Positions 53,722 to 60,654 of a stretch of 64,000 bases of DNA are shown here, piece by piece. Source of the DNA: a virus. The notes under the pieces are model-generated. The model saw nothing but the letters and a program-made list of their open reading frames with translations. It was not told where the DNA came from and did not search any database. Location: IMG/VR virus record IMGVR_UViG_3300030102_008735, positions 17,422 to 81,421 of that record; one strand, written 5' to 3'. Position 1 is the stretch's first letter, and every line of letters starts with the position of its first letter. Both the position numbers and the translations under genes were made by a program.

Positions 53722-53969
53722 TAAAATTAACAGATATATTGATCCAGGTATGTAATGAAGATGTTAGAAAAGTTGGCAATAAATTTTGTGCATATGTAGA
53801 TGATAAACTAACTAAGGCTGAAAAAGAAAACAATCCTAAAAAATATAAAGGTAAAAAGATTGGAAGTATCCAAAGAACTAAATCTGGTAAACCTAGAATG
53901 AAAGCACGTGCATGTTACCAGTCAAGAAAAAAGGCCAATAATGCAATGGCAGCTGCAATGATGGGATAG
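53718..53969 (+). CDS. Tagged small basic protein
   Basis: The 83-residue protein starts MIKLTDILIQVC, a weak version of the tag without the final Glu. It is basic (KKYKGKKIGSIQRTKSGKPRMKARACYQSRKKANN). It overlaps the preceding gene by 4 bases. It may bind DNA inside the capsid. Confidence 0.5.
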   Translation: MIKLTDILIQVCNEDVRKVGNKFCAYVDDKLTKAEKENNPKKYKGKKIGSIQRTKSGKPRMKARACYQSRKKANNAMAAAMMG

Positions 53970-53973
53970 AAAA

Positions 53974-54246
53974 ATGATTAAATTAAAAACCATATTGGAA
54001 AAATTTGATAGTAAAGCTCAGCAGAGGTTTCTATATGCAACAGATCCTAAAGCCGCAAAAGAAAAAGGCGAAAAAATGACCAAAAAGGATTATGAAGAAT
54101 TACCAGATAAAGTAAATGAAATTAGCCCAGGCCCTTTTGGAATAACAATGGCTATAGGAGTAATATTGAAAGCACTATTAAAGTGGTATCAACAAGCAAA
54201 CTCGTCTGATAAGAAAAAACTAAAAAAGTTTGTGGATGATCTGTGA
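53974..54246 (+). CDS. Tagged small protein
   Basis: This 90-residue protein begins MIKLKTILEKF (tag). Next is a SKAQQRFLYATDPKAAKEKG segment typical of small phage proteins, a KVNEIS site at 46-51, and a C-terminal hydrophobic helix (FGITMAIGVILKALLKWYQQA). The end overlaps the next GTG by 4 bases. Confidence 0.55.
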   Translation: MIKLKTILEKFDSKAQQRFLYATDPKAAKEKGEKMTKKDYEELPDKVNEISPGPFGITMAIGVILKALLKWYQQANSSDKKKLKKFVDDL

Positions 54247-55214
54247 TTAATCTAAAAGACATATTACCTGAAGCAGAAAAAAGGACCCCAAGAAAAAAAG
54301 GCCAAAAGAAGAAAAGTAGTAAACATTCTGATTTATTTACTGATGAAGATCCTAAAGGTACAATTCATGGACTAGGATTTAAAGATGCCAAAACGGCGAG
54401 TGCCGGTGTTGCTAAAATCAATAAGGCCAAACGAACTCATGCACATAAAGTTCAGGCAACATTGGTAATGAAACAACGTGCAAAAGTTGCAAAAGAAAGA
54501 ACAAAGGATCCAGAAAAGAAAAAAGATCTAAATGCAGCCTTTAGAGTATGGTCAGCACATTTAGAAAAACTTAAAGCAAAGACTAAAAAAATGAATGAAA
54601 TGAGTGCAACGGCAAAAAAGCATGGTAAGTTTGGTTTAACAAATGTACCGTTTCCTACAGAAGAACCTAATGAATTTGCATATATGGATTTTGTGAATTA
54701 CATCAAAAAAAATGAAAAGAAAATGATTAAATTTCTTAAACCAATTAGACCTGATGCAATGTTTAAAGCTTTAGAAAATATATGGTCAGGATGGGATAGA
54801 AAAACTAACCAAGGAGCTTTTTCAAATATTCGAGGCAATAAGTTTGGTAGAAAACTAGTTTTAATGCTAAGAAATGATGGTTTATTATTTAATAAGGACA
54901 GTAATAAGATAACAAACCTTAAGGAGAAAAGTATGAAATTAAAAAAAATAGCAGAAGCATCAAATGTCTGGAAAATATTTGATATGAAACAAAAGTTACA
55001 AGGTGATATCATAGATCTTGAAATGGATATGAAAATGATCAATAAAGATTTAAGCCAACTTCATAAGGATATGGAACAGGAAGCTGAACCGGAAGGTGGT
55101 CCTAAAGCCACTATGTATGGTAGAGAGATTGAAAAGAAAGAAAAAGAATATAAAAAGAAAAAAATGGAATTCAAAAAACTTATGGCTAAATTAGATAGAT
55201 TAGAGATGTTTTAA
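54243..55214 (+). CDS. Tagged protein; second tagged start nested in frame
   Basis: The 323-residue frame begins at GTG with INLKDILPEAE (tag). Its first part is basic (KKGQKKKSSKHSDLF) with GFKDAKTASAGVAKINKAKR and a helical domain, then MNEMSA at 117-122. At residue 231 (base 54933) a second tag, MKLKKIAEAS, appears, preceded by AAGGAGAAAAGT, a strong ribosome site. The final 93 residues are a coiled coil (KKEKEYKKKKMEFKKLMAKLDRLEMF). This looks like two tagged genes joined in frame or a nested start. Confidence 0.6.
   Translation: MINLKDILPEAEKRTPRKKGQKKKSSKHSDLFTDEDPKGTIHGLGFKDAKTASAGVAKINKAKRTHAHKVQATLVMKQRAKVAKERTKDPEKKKDLNAAFRVWSAHLEKLKAKTKKMNEMSATAKKHGKFGLTNVPFPTEEPNEFAYMDFVNYIKKNEKKMIKFLKPIRPDAMFKALENIWSGWDRKTNQGAFSNIRGNKFGRKLVLMLRNDGLLFNKDSNKITNLKEKSMKLKKIAEASNVWKIFDMKQKLQGDIIDLEMDMKMINKDLSQLHKDMEQEAEPEGGPKATMYGREIEKKEKEYKKKKMEFKKLMAKLDRLEMF
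54933..55214 (+). CDS. Possible nested tagged protein (in-frame internal start)
   Basis: An ATG at 54933, in the frame of the larger ORF, has AAGGAG at 54921-54926 and would give a 93-residue protein starting MKLKKIAEAS. It shares the tag with nine other starts, while no conserved domain crosses the junction. It may be made as a separate short product as well as the C-terminal part of the long one. Confidence 0.5.
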   Translation: MKLKKIAEASNVWKIFDMKQKLQGDIIDLEMDMKMINKDLSQLHKDMEQEAEPEGGPKATMYGREIEKKEKEYKKKKMEFKKLMAKLDRLEMF

Positions 55215-55301
55215 ATAACAAGGGAAGCACAACGGCGGTGACGCTATGAAAAAATGTTTCAAAATCGGTTAATTAAAGGTTGCTATTTGATATATATTAA
55301 T

Positions 55302-55526
55302 ATGAACACGTATAATCATGTGGTAACGCATAAATATAGAAGAATAAATGGTCAGCAGGCCTTTTTGGTTAATTTAGTAGATGGGGCTTCAGGAAGTCCT
55401 CTAGAATCAAAAGTTGCTGATACAGAAAAAGAAAAGGTTATGATCGCAAATCAAATGGCTGAAAAGCATTCAGTTTCAAAAATAAGTCACAACACAGGAT
55501 ATTCATTAGTGGCTAAAAATCAATAG
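55302..55526 (+). CDS. Unknown small protein
   Basis: From ATG 55302 this is a 74-residue protein: MNTYNHVVTHKYRRINGQQ then LVNLVDGASGSPLESKV and KHSVSKISHNTGYSLVAKNQ, a small beta-rich fold. A longer in-frame ATG at 55254 is less likely because the intervening TTGATATATATTAAT looks like a promoter box. No family match. Confidence 0.5.
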   Translation: MNTYNHVVTHKYRRINGQQAFLVNLVDGASGSPLESKVADTEKEKVMIANQMAEKHSVSKISHNTGYSLVAKNQ

Positions 55527-55543
55527 GAAATGTTTTAATATAT

Positions 55544-55564
55544 CAAGTTTTTTTGTTATATTTG
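55544..55564 (+). promoter_or_regulatory. Bacteroidota-like promoter of the barrel gene
   Basis: ATCAA, then 7-8 T, then GTTATATTTG. TATATTTG matches the Bacteroidota -7 consensus TAnnTTTG exactly. The start codon at 55638 lies 74 bases downstream, so this gene has a true 5' leader with a hairpin. Confidence 0.6.
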
Positions 55565-55576
55565 TATACTAAGAAA

Positions 55577-55594
55577 ATTGCTCATGAGAGCAAT
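55577..55594 (+). promoter_or_regulatory. 5' leader hairpin
   Basis: ATTGCTC and GAGCAAT form a 7-base perfect stem with loop ATGA. It is not followed by a T-run, so it is not a terminator. It lies early in the leader of the outer-membrane barrel gene and could stabilise the mRNA or regulate translation. Confidence 0.5.
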
Positions 55595-55637
55595 CTAAAC
55601 TGAAGGGATGAGATAGGAATAGAAATAGGAGAATTAT

Positions 55638-56051
55638 ATGAGAAATTTAATTTTAACATTAGCTTTAGTATGTGGATTTGTTTTCACATCAGAAGCACAA
55701 AACGCTAAAGGCGATTGGTATGTAGGAACTGGTGATATCACTGGAGTTTCTTGGACTGACTGGGCAATTGATGCAACAGTTGGTTATGCATTTACGGATG
55801 CATTAATACTAGGCGGAAGCATATCTCAGGATAATGCAGATGCTGATATGAATCTAGATTTTTATGCTAGATACTTTTGGAACGGTGTGTTTATTCACGC
55901 TGGCATGAATGGTCTCAACTTTGATGAGATGGAGTTAGGTATAGGTAAACAACTTTCTTTAAGAAATAATGTTTATGTAGACCCAACATTAATTTACAAT
56001 GCGGGAGCTGAAACTGTAAACCTAGGAATAGGTTTCGGATTTAAGTTCTAA
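55638..56051 (+). CDS. Small outer-membrane beta-barrel protein
   Basis: The 137-residue protein has a signal peptide (LILTLALVCGFVFTSEAQ) and about eight short beta strands with alternating hydrophobic residues (YVGTGDITGVSW, ATVGYAFTDALILGGSIS, VNLGIGFGFKF), ending in Phe as outer-membrane barrels do. It resembles small OmpW/OmpA-like porins. Strong promoter, leader and AGGAGA ribosome site suggest high expression. Confidence 0.75.
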   Translation: MRNLILTLALVCGFVFTSEAQNAKGDWYVGTGDITGVSWTDWAIDATVGYAFTDALILGGSISQDNADADMNLDFYARYFWNGVFIHAGMNGLNFDEMELGIGKQLSLRNNVYVDPTLIYNAGAETVNLGIGFGFKF

Positions 56052-56110
56052 TTTAAACCTACATCACCTTCAGTAATTATTAATCTTTAAAAAATTTAAA
56101 GGAGAAAACA

Positions 56111-56335
56111 ATGGATTCAGTAATCAAACATGTAAATGGATTTTTCGGTGGATTAGGTACTTTAATGTTAGCTATCTTACCAGTAACAATCTTATGGCAA
56201 GTACTTACAGGTACTACTGTGTTTGGAATGGATGTTATTGCTAATCTCTCTACTCTTGTAAGTTCACTAGGTAATGGTGGATTTGTAGGACTAGTAGTAT
56301 TAGTAATAATTGCTTCATTCTTTATGAAGAAATAG
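56111..56335 (+). CDS. Small two-helix membrane protein
   Basis: The 74-residue protein has two hydrophobic stretches (GFFGGLGTLMLAILPVTILW and GFVGLVVLVIIASFF) joined by TGTTVFGMDVIANLSTL. Ribosome site AAAGGAGAAAACA. It is co-transcribed with the barrel gene and followed by a terminator. A holin is possible but not shown; the Met-Phe pattern is common in small phage membrane proteins. Confidence 0.6.
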   Translation: MDSVIKHVNGFFGGLGTLMLAILPVTILWQVLTGTTVFGMDVIANLSTLVSSLGNGGFVGLVVLVIIASFFMKK

Positions 56336-56355
56336 TTACTTTTTATTAGTATTAG

Positions 56356-56390
56356 AAGGCCTCAGAGAAATTTGGGGCCTTTTTATTTTA
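56356..56390 (+). terminator. Rho-independent terminator
   Basis: AAGGCCTC pairs with GGGGCCTT (one T-G wobble) across a 10-base loop AGAGAAATTT. The stem is followed by a T-rich tail (TTTATTTTATTTT). It is the clearest terminator in the window and ends the barrel/membrane-protein unit. Confidence 0.85.
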
Positions 56391-56417
56391 TTTTGTCAAT
56401 AATTTTTGTTATATTTA
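56391..56417 (+). promoter_or_regulatory. Promoter (TTTTGTCAAT / GTTATATTTA)
   Basis: TTTTGTCAAT, then 7 bases, then GTTATATTTA. The same two boxes with the same spacing occur at 60660-60686 (second box GTTATTTTTA). It begins immediately after the terminator and drives the small genes from 56425. There are 9 bases between TATATT and the ATG. Confidence 0.6.
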
Positions 56418-56424
56418 TTTATCT

Positions 56425-56595
56425 ATGGAAACAACAGCATTTAATAAAGGATGGAAAATAATATCATCCTGTAAAGATAGGGACCAAATATATGTGGCAT
56501 TTAACTATGTTAACAATTTTAGAAATATGTTTGGTCATACATTAAAATATAGATATTTATACAACTATTGTGTTAAAAGAAAAAAATTATTATGA
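56425..56595 (+). CDS. Small unknown protein
   Basis: A 56-residue ORF starting right after the promoter. METTAFNKGWKIISSCKDRDQIYVAFNYVNNF resembles a short alpha+beta fold with no family match, and the end is basic (YCVKRKKLL). Overlaps the next gene (ATGA). Likely the first gene of a new transcript. Confidence 0.5.
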   Translation: METTAFNKGWKIISSCKDRDQIYVAFNYVNNFRNMFGHTLKYRYLYNYCVKRKKLL

Positions 56596-56702
56596 ATAAA
56601 TATTGGACAACAAATACAACTTATGGTGATATTGAAATAAATTACATAATAACCAAAACAGATAAGGAGATTACGCATGGGTATGAACAAGAGATATGTT
56701 AG
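56592..56702 (+). CDS. Very small unknown protein
   Basis: A 36-residue ORF beginning at ATGA overlap with the previous stop and ending TAG 26 bases inside the next gene. It includes YWTTNTTYGDIEINYIITKTDK. Real status is uncertain; it may only be a coupling leader. Confidence 0.35.
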   Translation: MNKYWTTNTTYGDIEINYIITKTDKEITHGYEQEIC

Positions 56703-56910
56703 TAAAGAAAATCTAATCAGGGAATATAGGGATTCAGGAATGGCTGGAGTTGAAGAATTTTTACTATCAGCTGATGCATTAATAATAATGGATGACTTTA
56801 CTTCTACAGTTGTAGAATACTTTGGAAGTGAAATGATTAATGACTCTGAAAGATGGAATGAAATATCTAGACTTATTTCCTTTGAATCAATAAAGCATGG
56901 ATATAGTTAG
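56677..56910 (+). CDS. Unknown small acidic protein
   Basis: The 77-residue protein has AAGGAG 8 bases before its ATG. It is helical and acidic (LIREYRDSGMAGVEEFLLSADALIIMDDFTSTVVEYFG). It overlaps the next gene by 14 bases. No recognised family. Confidence 0.55.
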   Translation: MGMNKRYVSKENLIREYRDSGMAGVEEFLLSADALIIMDDFTSTVVEYFGSEMINDSERWNEISRLISFESIKHGYS

Positions 56911-57415
56911 AAAGAGACATAGTAAAAGACCACTGTTAAAGGCTGAAATAGAGTTAGCCATGCAAAACACAAGGTCAAATAAAGAAGCCGCTAGGTTTCT
57001 AGGTGTATCATATAATACATATAAAAAATATGCAAAAATGTATAAGGATGATGATACACAAAAAACTCTTTTTGATAAACACTTAAATCTTTTTGGACGA
57101 GGTATACCAAAAAAACGTGATTATCATAAGATTCCTTTAAATGAAATACTTGAAGGTAAACATCCAACATATCCACGAAATATACTAAAAGAAAGATTAA
57201 TAAAGCATGGCTACAAGGATGGTTCATGTAGTAATTGTGGATTTTGTGAATCTAGGGTAAGTGATGGTAAAATACCACTTCTTTTAGAATTCTATGATGA
57301 AAATACCAATAACTTAGGTATAGATAATCTATACTTATTATGTTATAATTGTCACTATTTACTAATAGGTGGACTAAATGTAAAGAAATCTAATAAATTA
57401 ATGGGAATGGACTAA
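56897..57415 (+). CDS. HTH plus HNH-like zinc domain protein
   Basis: The 172-residue protein has an N-terminal HTH (SNKEAARFLGVSYNTYKKYAK, residues about 27-47) and a C-terminal zinc-finger-like fold with CSNCGFC, LLLEFYDENTNNLGIDNLYLLC and YNCHYL. This is the layout of HNH endonucleases, but the first catalytic His is replaced by EFYDE. It may be a DNA-binding regulator rather than a nuclease. Confidence 0.6.
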   Translation: MDIVRKRHSKRPLLKAEIELAMQNTRSNKEAARFLGVSYNTYKKYAKMYKDDDTQKTLFDKHLNLFGRGIPKKRDYHKIPLNEILEGKHPTYPRNILKERLIKHGYKDGSCSNCGFCESRVSDGKIPLLLEFYDENTNNLGIDNLYLLCYNCHYLLIGGLNVKKSNKLMGMD

Positions 57416-57416
57416 T

Positions 57417-57971
57417 ATGAAAACAGCAATAAAAACAATATTTTTTATAGGATTTACAATTTTATTATTATTTGTATTAAATCAAAATAAAGAAATAGAA
57501 AAATTACATCAAAAGGAAAAAGAATATCATGAAGCACTAGATTTTTTAGATGATATGATAGATAGTTTAAATTTAGAAATAAAAGATCTATTAAAGGATT
57601 TAGATTCTATACCTTCTCCAATAAATGTAAAAGCAACAATGTATCACCCAGTTGAATCACAATGTGATAGTGATCCTTTGATAACGGCTGACGGTAGTAA
57701 AATAGATCCTCATAATGTATCAGATTGGAATTGGATTGCCGTTAGTCAAGATATGCTACTAAAAAATGGTGGAATTTTTGAATACGGAGACCAGGTATAT
57801 ATAAAAGGAACTCATAAGGATGGGGTTTATACAATACATGACTGTATGAATAAAAGAAAGACAAAACAAATTGACTTTTTAGAATCAATAGGTACTAAAC
57901 AATATAAGTATGATAATGTAGAAATATTTGCATTAGATATGTACTCAGAGGTGTATGCGTCAAATGAATAA
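57417..57971 (+). CDS. 3D-domain (double-psi barrel) cell-wall protein
   Basis: The 184-residue protein has an N-terminal membrane helix (TIFFIGFTILLLFVLNQ), a coiled coil (KEIEKLHQKEKEYHEALDFL) and a C-terminal 3D domain: VKATMYHPVESQCDSDPLITADGSKID, WIAVSQDML, GDQVYIKGTHKDGVYTIHDCMNKR. The Asp residues of the domain are present. This fold occurs in MltA-like and Rpf-like wall enzymes. It may act on peptidoglycan at lysis. Confidence 0.7.
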   Translation: MKTAIKTIFFIGFTILLLFVLNQNKEIEKLHQKEKEYHEALDFLDDMIDSLNLEIKDLLKDLDSIPSPINVKATMYHPVESQCDSDPLITADGSKIDPHNVSDWNWIAVSQDMLLKNGGIFEYGDQVYIKGTHKDGVYTIHDCMNKRKTKQIDFLESIGTKQYKYDNVEIFALDMYSEVYASNE

Positions 57972-58218
57972 AAGAAATAATGAATTCTATATTTTAATAA
58001 AGTGGCATTACAATCCAACAACAAATGCAGTTGGAAAGAAAAAGAACTTACCAGTATTAATGTTAGATTCTCATGGAGATCCGTTAGAATTTGATGACAA
58101 AGATTCAGCAAATGAATTTTTGGAAATAATGAATATCAATACTAATCAAGGATTTAGATATGAAGTTAGACAGATAGGTAAGAAATATCTAAAAGTTAAT
58201 CAGAAAAACTGCAATTGA
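57964..58218 (+). CDS. Unknown small protein
   Basis: An 84-residue protein from ATG 57964 (an in-frame ATG at 57955 is possible). FYILIKWHYNPTTNAVGKKKNLPVLMLDSHGDPLEF is strand-rich and the end (GFRYEVRQIGKKYLKVN) is basic. Its TGA lies at the start of the first palindrome of the next promoter region. Confidence 0.5.
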   Translation: MNKRNNEFYILIKWHYNPTTNAVGKKKNLPVLMLDSHGDPLEFDDKDSANEFLEIMNINTNQGFRYEVRQIGKKYLKVNQKNCN

Positions 58219-58249
58219 CAAATTGTCATTAAATTCTGACATATTGTCA
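58216..58249. promoter_or_regulatory. Two tandem palindromic operator-like sites
   Basis: TGACAAATTGTCA (58216-58228) and TGACATATTGTCA (58237-58249) are near-identical, perfect palindromes of the form TGACAWATTGTCA, 21 bases centre to centre (two turns of helix). They lie directly upstream of the T7-N14-GGTTATATTTA promoter of the SWIM/ligase unit. They look like the binding sites of a dimeric repressor acting on this promoter. Confidence 0.7.
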
Positions 58250-58258
58250 CCTAAAAAA

Positions 58259-58290
58259 TTTTTTTATCCCAATTTAGTTGGTTATATTTA
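58259..58290 (+). promoter_or_regulatory. Phage promoter element (T7-N14-GGTTATATTTA)
   Basis: Seven T, then 14 bases starting ATCCCAAT, then GGTTATATTTA. It shares its upstream and downstream boxes with the promoter at 14942. It drives the SWIM protein and DNA ligase genes, 18 bases upstream of the ATG at 58308. Confidence 0.65.
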
Positions 58291-58307
58291 TATTAAATAA
58301 AAACAAT

Positions 58308-58625
58308 ATGGCTAACAAGCAAATTAAGAAAATAAAGCATAATCATCCAATTTATCCACCCAGTTTAATGAATTTAAACGGAAAAAAATACTTAATGCCT
58401 GGATGGGTAGAAGTACCAAACAATACTACATTGGATGATATTGATTGGACTCCACCTAAACAACCAGAAACAACTGGTGAGTGGGAGTTTGAGAGTTCAA
58501 GTAGTCCTGGCGTTATGTACAAAGTAACAGAAGTTAGTGGTTCATTAAAATGCGACTGTCCTGGACATCAATATAGAAAAGTAAAGTGTAAACACATAAA
58601 ATCAGTAGAGAATGATAGACAATAA
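58308..58625 (+). CDS. SWIM zinc-finger protein
   Basis: From ATG 58308 this is a 105-residue protein. The C-terminus has a SWIM motif: LKCDCPGHQYRKVKCKHIKSV, that is Cys-x-Cys-x(n)-Cys-x-His. The first part (HNHPIYPPSLMNLNGKKYLMPGWVEVP) is unique. It overlaps the ligase start by 14 bases, suggesting cooperation in repair. The TTG start 30 bases earlier is inside the promoter box and is rejected. Confidence 0.75.
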   Translation: MANKQIKKIKHNHPIYPPSLMNLNGKKYLMPGWVEVPNNTTLDDIDWTPPKQPETTGEWEFESSSSPGVMYKVTEVSGSLKCDCPGHQYRKVKCKHIKSVENDRQ

Positions 58626-59898
58626 TTTAGGAATATTAAATCAATTTGTAAATGAAATGAAAAGTACTTCTTCACTTAATGAAAAGAAGGCTATCATAGA
58701 TAGTTACAAAGACAATGAATTTGTTATGAAGGCTATAAGATATACTTATGATCCATATAAAAAGTATAATGTCACAAGTAAAAATTGTAAAAAGAATAGT
58801 CATTTAACAACAAAGTACCCTCACGATACAATATTTAATTTATTAAAACATTTAGATAGAAGAACTTTTACTGGCCATTCAGCAATTGAGGTTGTAAATG
58901 GATTTGTTGAAGCAAATAAAGAATATGAAGATCTAATTTTTGGCATTCTTGATAGAAATATTGAAATAAGAGCAAATGCTAGTGTATTTAATAAAATAGT
59001 TCCAGGACTTGTACCAACATTTGATGTTGCATTGGCAACTAAATATGAACCAAGATTTTGTGATTTTGATAATGAAGAGTGGTTTGCAAGTAGAAAATTG
59101 GATGGCGTAAGATGTATTGTTAGAAAAGAAGGCGATACTATCAAAGCTTTCTCAAGAGCTGGGAATGAATTCACAACTTTACAAAAAGTATTAGATGATG
59201 TAGCAATGATGCCAGGTGACTTTGTTTTAGATGGGGAGATATGTTTGATGGATGAAAATGGCAATGAAGATTTTCAAGGTATCATGAAACAAATCAAAAA
59301 GAAAGAACATACTATTGAGAATCCAAAATTTGTTATATTTGATTACATAACACTAAAAGAATTTGATACAAAGGAAGGAACTACAAGGTTATCGGACAGA
59401 ATAGATGGATTGTCGGTACTTAATAAATCTTTAGAAAAAACATTAAGTGTATTGGACCAACATAAAATTGAAAGTGAAGAAGAACTTTTAGAGGTGACAG
59501 CTGAAGCTGAAGCCAATGGTTATGAAGGAGTTATGTTAAGAAAGAACGTTGGTTATGAAGGTAAGAGAAGCAAGAATCTTTTAAAATGTAAAAAATTCCA
59601 TGATGCTGAATATATTGTTGAAAGTATTGTAAATGACACAATGAGATTTATTGAAGATGGACAAGACGTTGAAAGAGAAACATTAAGTTATATAACAATA
59701 ACTCATAAGGGATATGAAGTAAGAGTAGGTTCAGGATTCTCTAAAGAGCAAAGAGAAAAGTATTACACAAATCCAGAATCTCTTATAGGAAAAACAATTA
59801 CCGTACAATATTTTGAAGAAAGTAAAAACCAACAAGGGGAATTGAGTTTGAGATTCCCAACCATAAAACATATATTTGAAAATGGAAGAAATGTCTAA
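58612..59898 (+). CDS. ATP-dependent DNA ligase
   Basis: The 428-residue protein is an ATP-dependent ligase. The adenylated Lys is K162 in the motif I sequence RKLDGVR, followed by IKAFSRAGNEF (motif III) and DFVLDGEICL (motif IIIa), then EGVMLRKN (motif IV) and NLLKCK (motif V). The N-terminal 150 residues are a helical DNA-binding part like T4 gp30. It would seal Okazaki fragments. Length is slightly short of T4 ligase. Confidence 0.9.
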   Translation: MIDNNLGILNQFVNEMKSTSSLNEKKAIIDSYKDNEFVMKAIRYTYDPYKKYNVTSKNCKKNSHLTTKYPHDTIFNLLKHLDRRTFTGHSAIEVVNGFVEANKEYEDLIFGILDRNIEIRANASVFNKIVPGLVPTFDVALATKYEPRFCDFDNEEWFASRKLDGVRCIVRKEGDTIKAFSRAGNEFTTLQKVLDDVAMMPGDFVLDGEICLMDENGNEDFQGIMKQIKKKEHTIENPKFVIFDYITLKEFDTKEGTTRLSDRIDGLSVLNKSLEKTLSVLDQHKIESEEELLEVTAEAEANGYEGVMLRKNVGYEGKRSKNLLKCKKFHDAEYIVESIVNDTMRFIEDGQDVERETLSYITITHKGYEVRVGSGFSKEQREKYYTNPESLIGKTITVQYFEESKNQQGELSLRFPTIKHIFENGRNV

Positions 59899-60301
59899 TA
59901 AAAAGATTGATATGGACTATGATGGTATGGGTAATCAAGGAAGATTTCCAGAACCAATAAAAAAACCAATAAAAAAAATAAATAATATGAAAGATACTAC
60001 AGGAAAATTTTTAATGTTTGCAATAGCATTTTTATTGACAATGTTAATTATGTTAACAGGATGTGAAAAAGAGGAATTTATAGATGACTCAGAATGTTGC
60101 ACAGAATGTTGTGAACCTCAAAGAATAAAGCCAGAGGTAAGCATGATTGAATCTGTTAAGCCAAATGTTAGTACAATTGAACAAGTATGTTGTGATTGGG
60201 ACGCTGCAAATTTTCAGTTTGAATTTCAAGGTCATAATGTAAATCAATTGTATTTTACAAATAGCTCATTATGTAATGATGAATTATGTGTTTACTACTA
60301 A
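59891..60301 (+). CDS. Cys-rich lipoprotein-like protein
   Basis: The protein (136 residues from ATG 59891; earlier starts overlap the ligase) has a cytosolic-like first 32 residues, then a signal peptide/lipobox: MKDTTGKFLMFAIAFLLTM followed by LTGCEKEEF. A second start at 59987 would produce the standard lipoprotein. The mature part has an unusual Cys cluster (CCTECCE and VCCDWD) that may bind metal or form disulfides. Confidence 0.55.
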   Translation: MSNKKIDMDYDGMGNQGRFPEPIKKPIKKINNMKDTTGKFLMFAIAFLLTMLIMLTGCEKEEFIDDSECCTECCEPQRIKPEVSMIESVKPNVSTIEQVCCDWDAANFQFEFQGHNVNQLYFTNSSLCNDELCVYY

Positions 60302-60353
60302 ATAAAAATTTCTAAAAATAAGAGTAATTAAATAGAAAAAATATTTATATAAT

Positions 60354-60629
60354 ATGGAAGAATTATTCAAATATGGATTTAATGATAGAGGAGAAGTTGA
60401 TGAAATGGTTGACTTAATAAGAGATGAAACTCTAAATGTAGGATTTTTAATGATAGTTGAGAATACTTATGAAGACCTAAAGTCATTAGGAATAGAAAAT
60501 CCTAGAGCCATTGCACAAAAGTTGATAGAGTATTTTGAATCTACTGAAGAATATGAAAAATGTTCTAGGTTACTTAAATTTATCAAAAAATCTAAAAAAG
60601 TTATTAACAATTCTAAAAAAAATGCATAG
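60354..60629 (+). CDS. Unknown small helical protein
   Basis: The 91-residue protein is helical and acidic: RGEVDEMVDLIRDETLNVGFLMIVENTYEDLKS and ENPRAIAQKLIEYFESTEEYEKCSRLLKFI. A TATTTA box about 7 bases before the ATG suggests a leaderless transcript. No family recognised. Confidence 0.55.
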   Translation: MEELFKYGFNDRGEVDEMVDLIRDETLNVGFLMIVENTYEDLKSLGIENPRAIAQKLIEYFESTEEYEKCSRLLKFIKKSKKVINNSKKNA

Positions 60630-60654
60630 TTGGGAGAAAAAAGTTGTGAAAAAA

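Noticed and set aside
55215-55253. GC-rich patch with GCACAACGGCGGTGACGCT considered as a terminator or small RNA
   Set aside because: Only a 3-base stem could be drawn and no T-run follows, so there is no support for a terminator or structured RNA.
58278-58307. TTG start of the SWIM protein 30 bases upstream
   Set aside because: The TTG is inside the GGTTATATTTA promoter box, so it cannot be in the mRNA. ATG 58308 is preferred.
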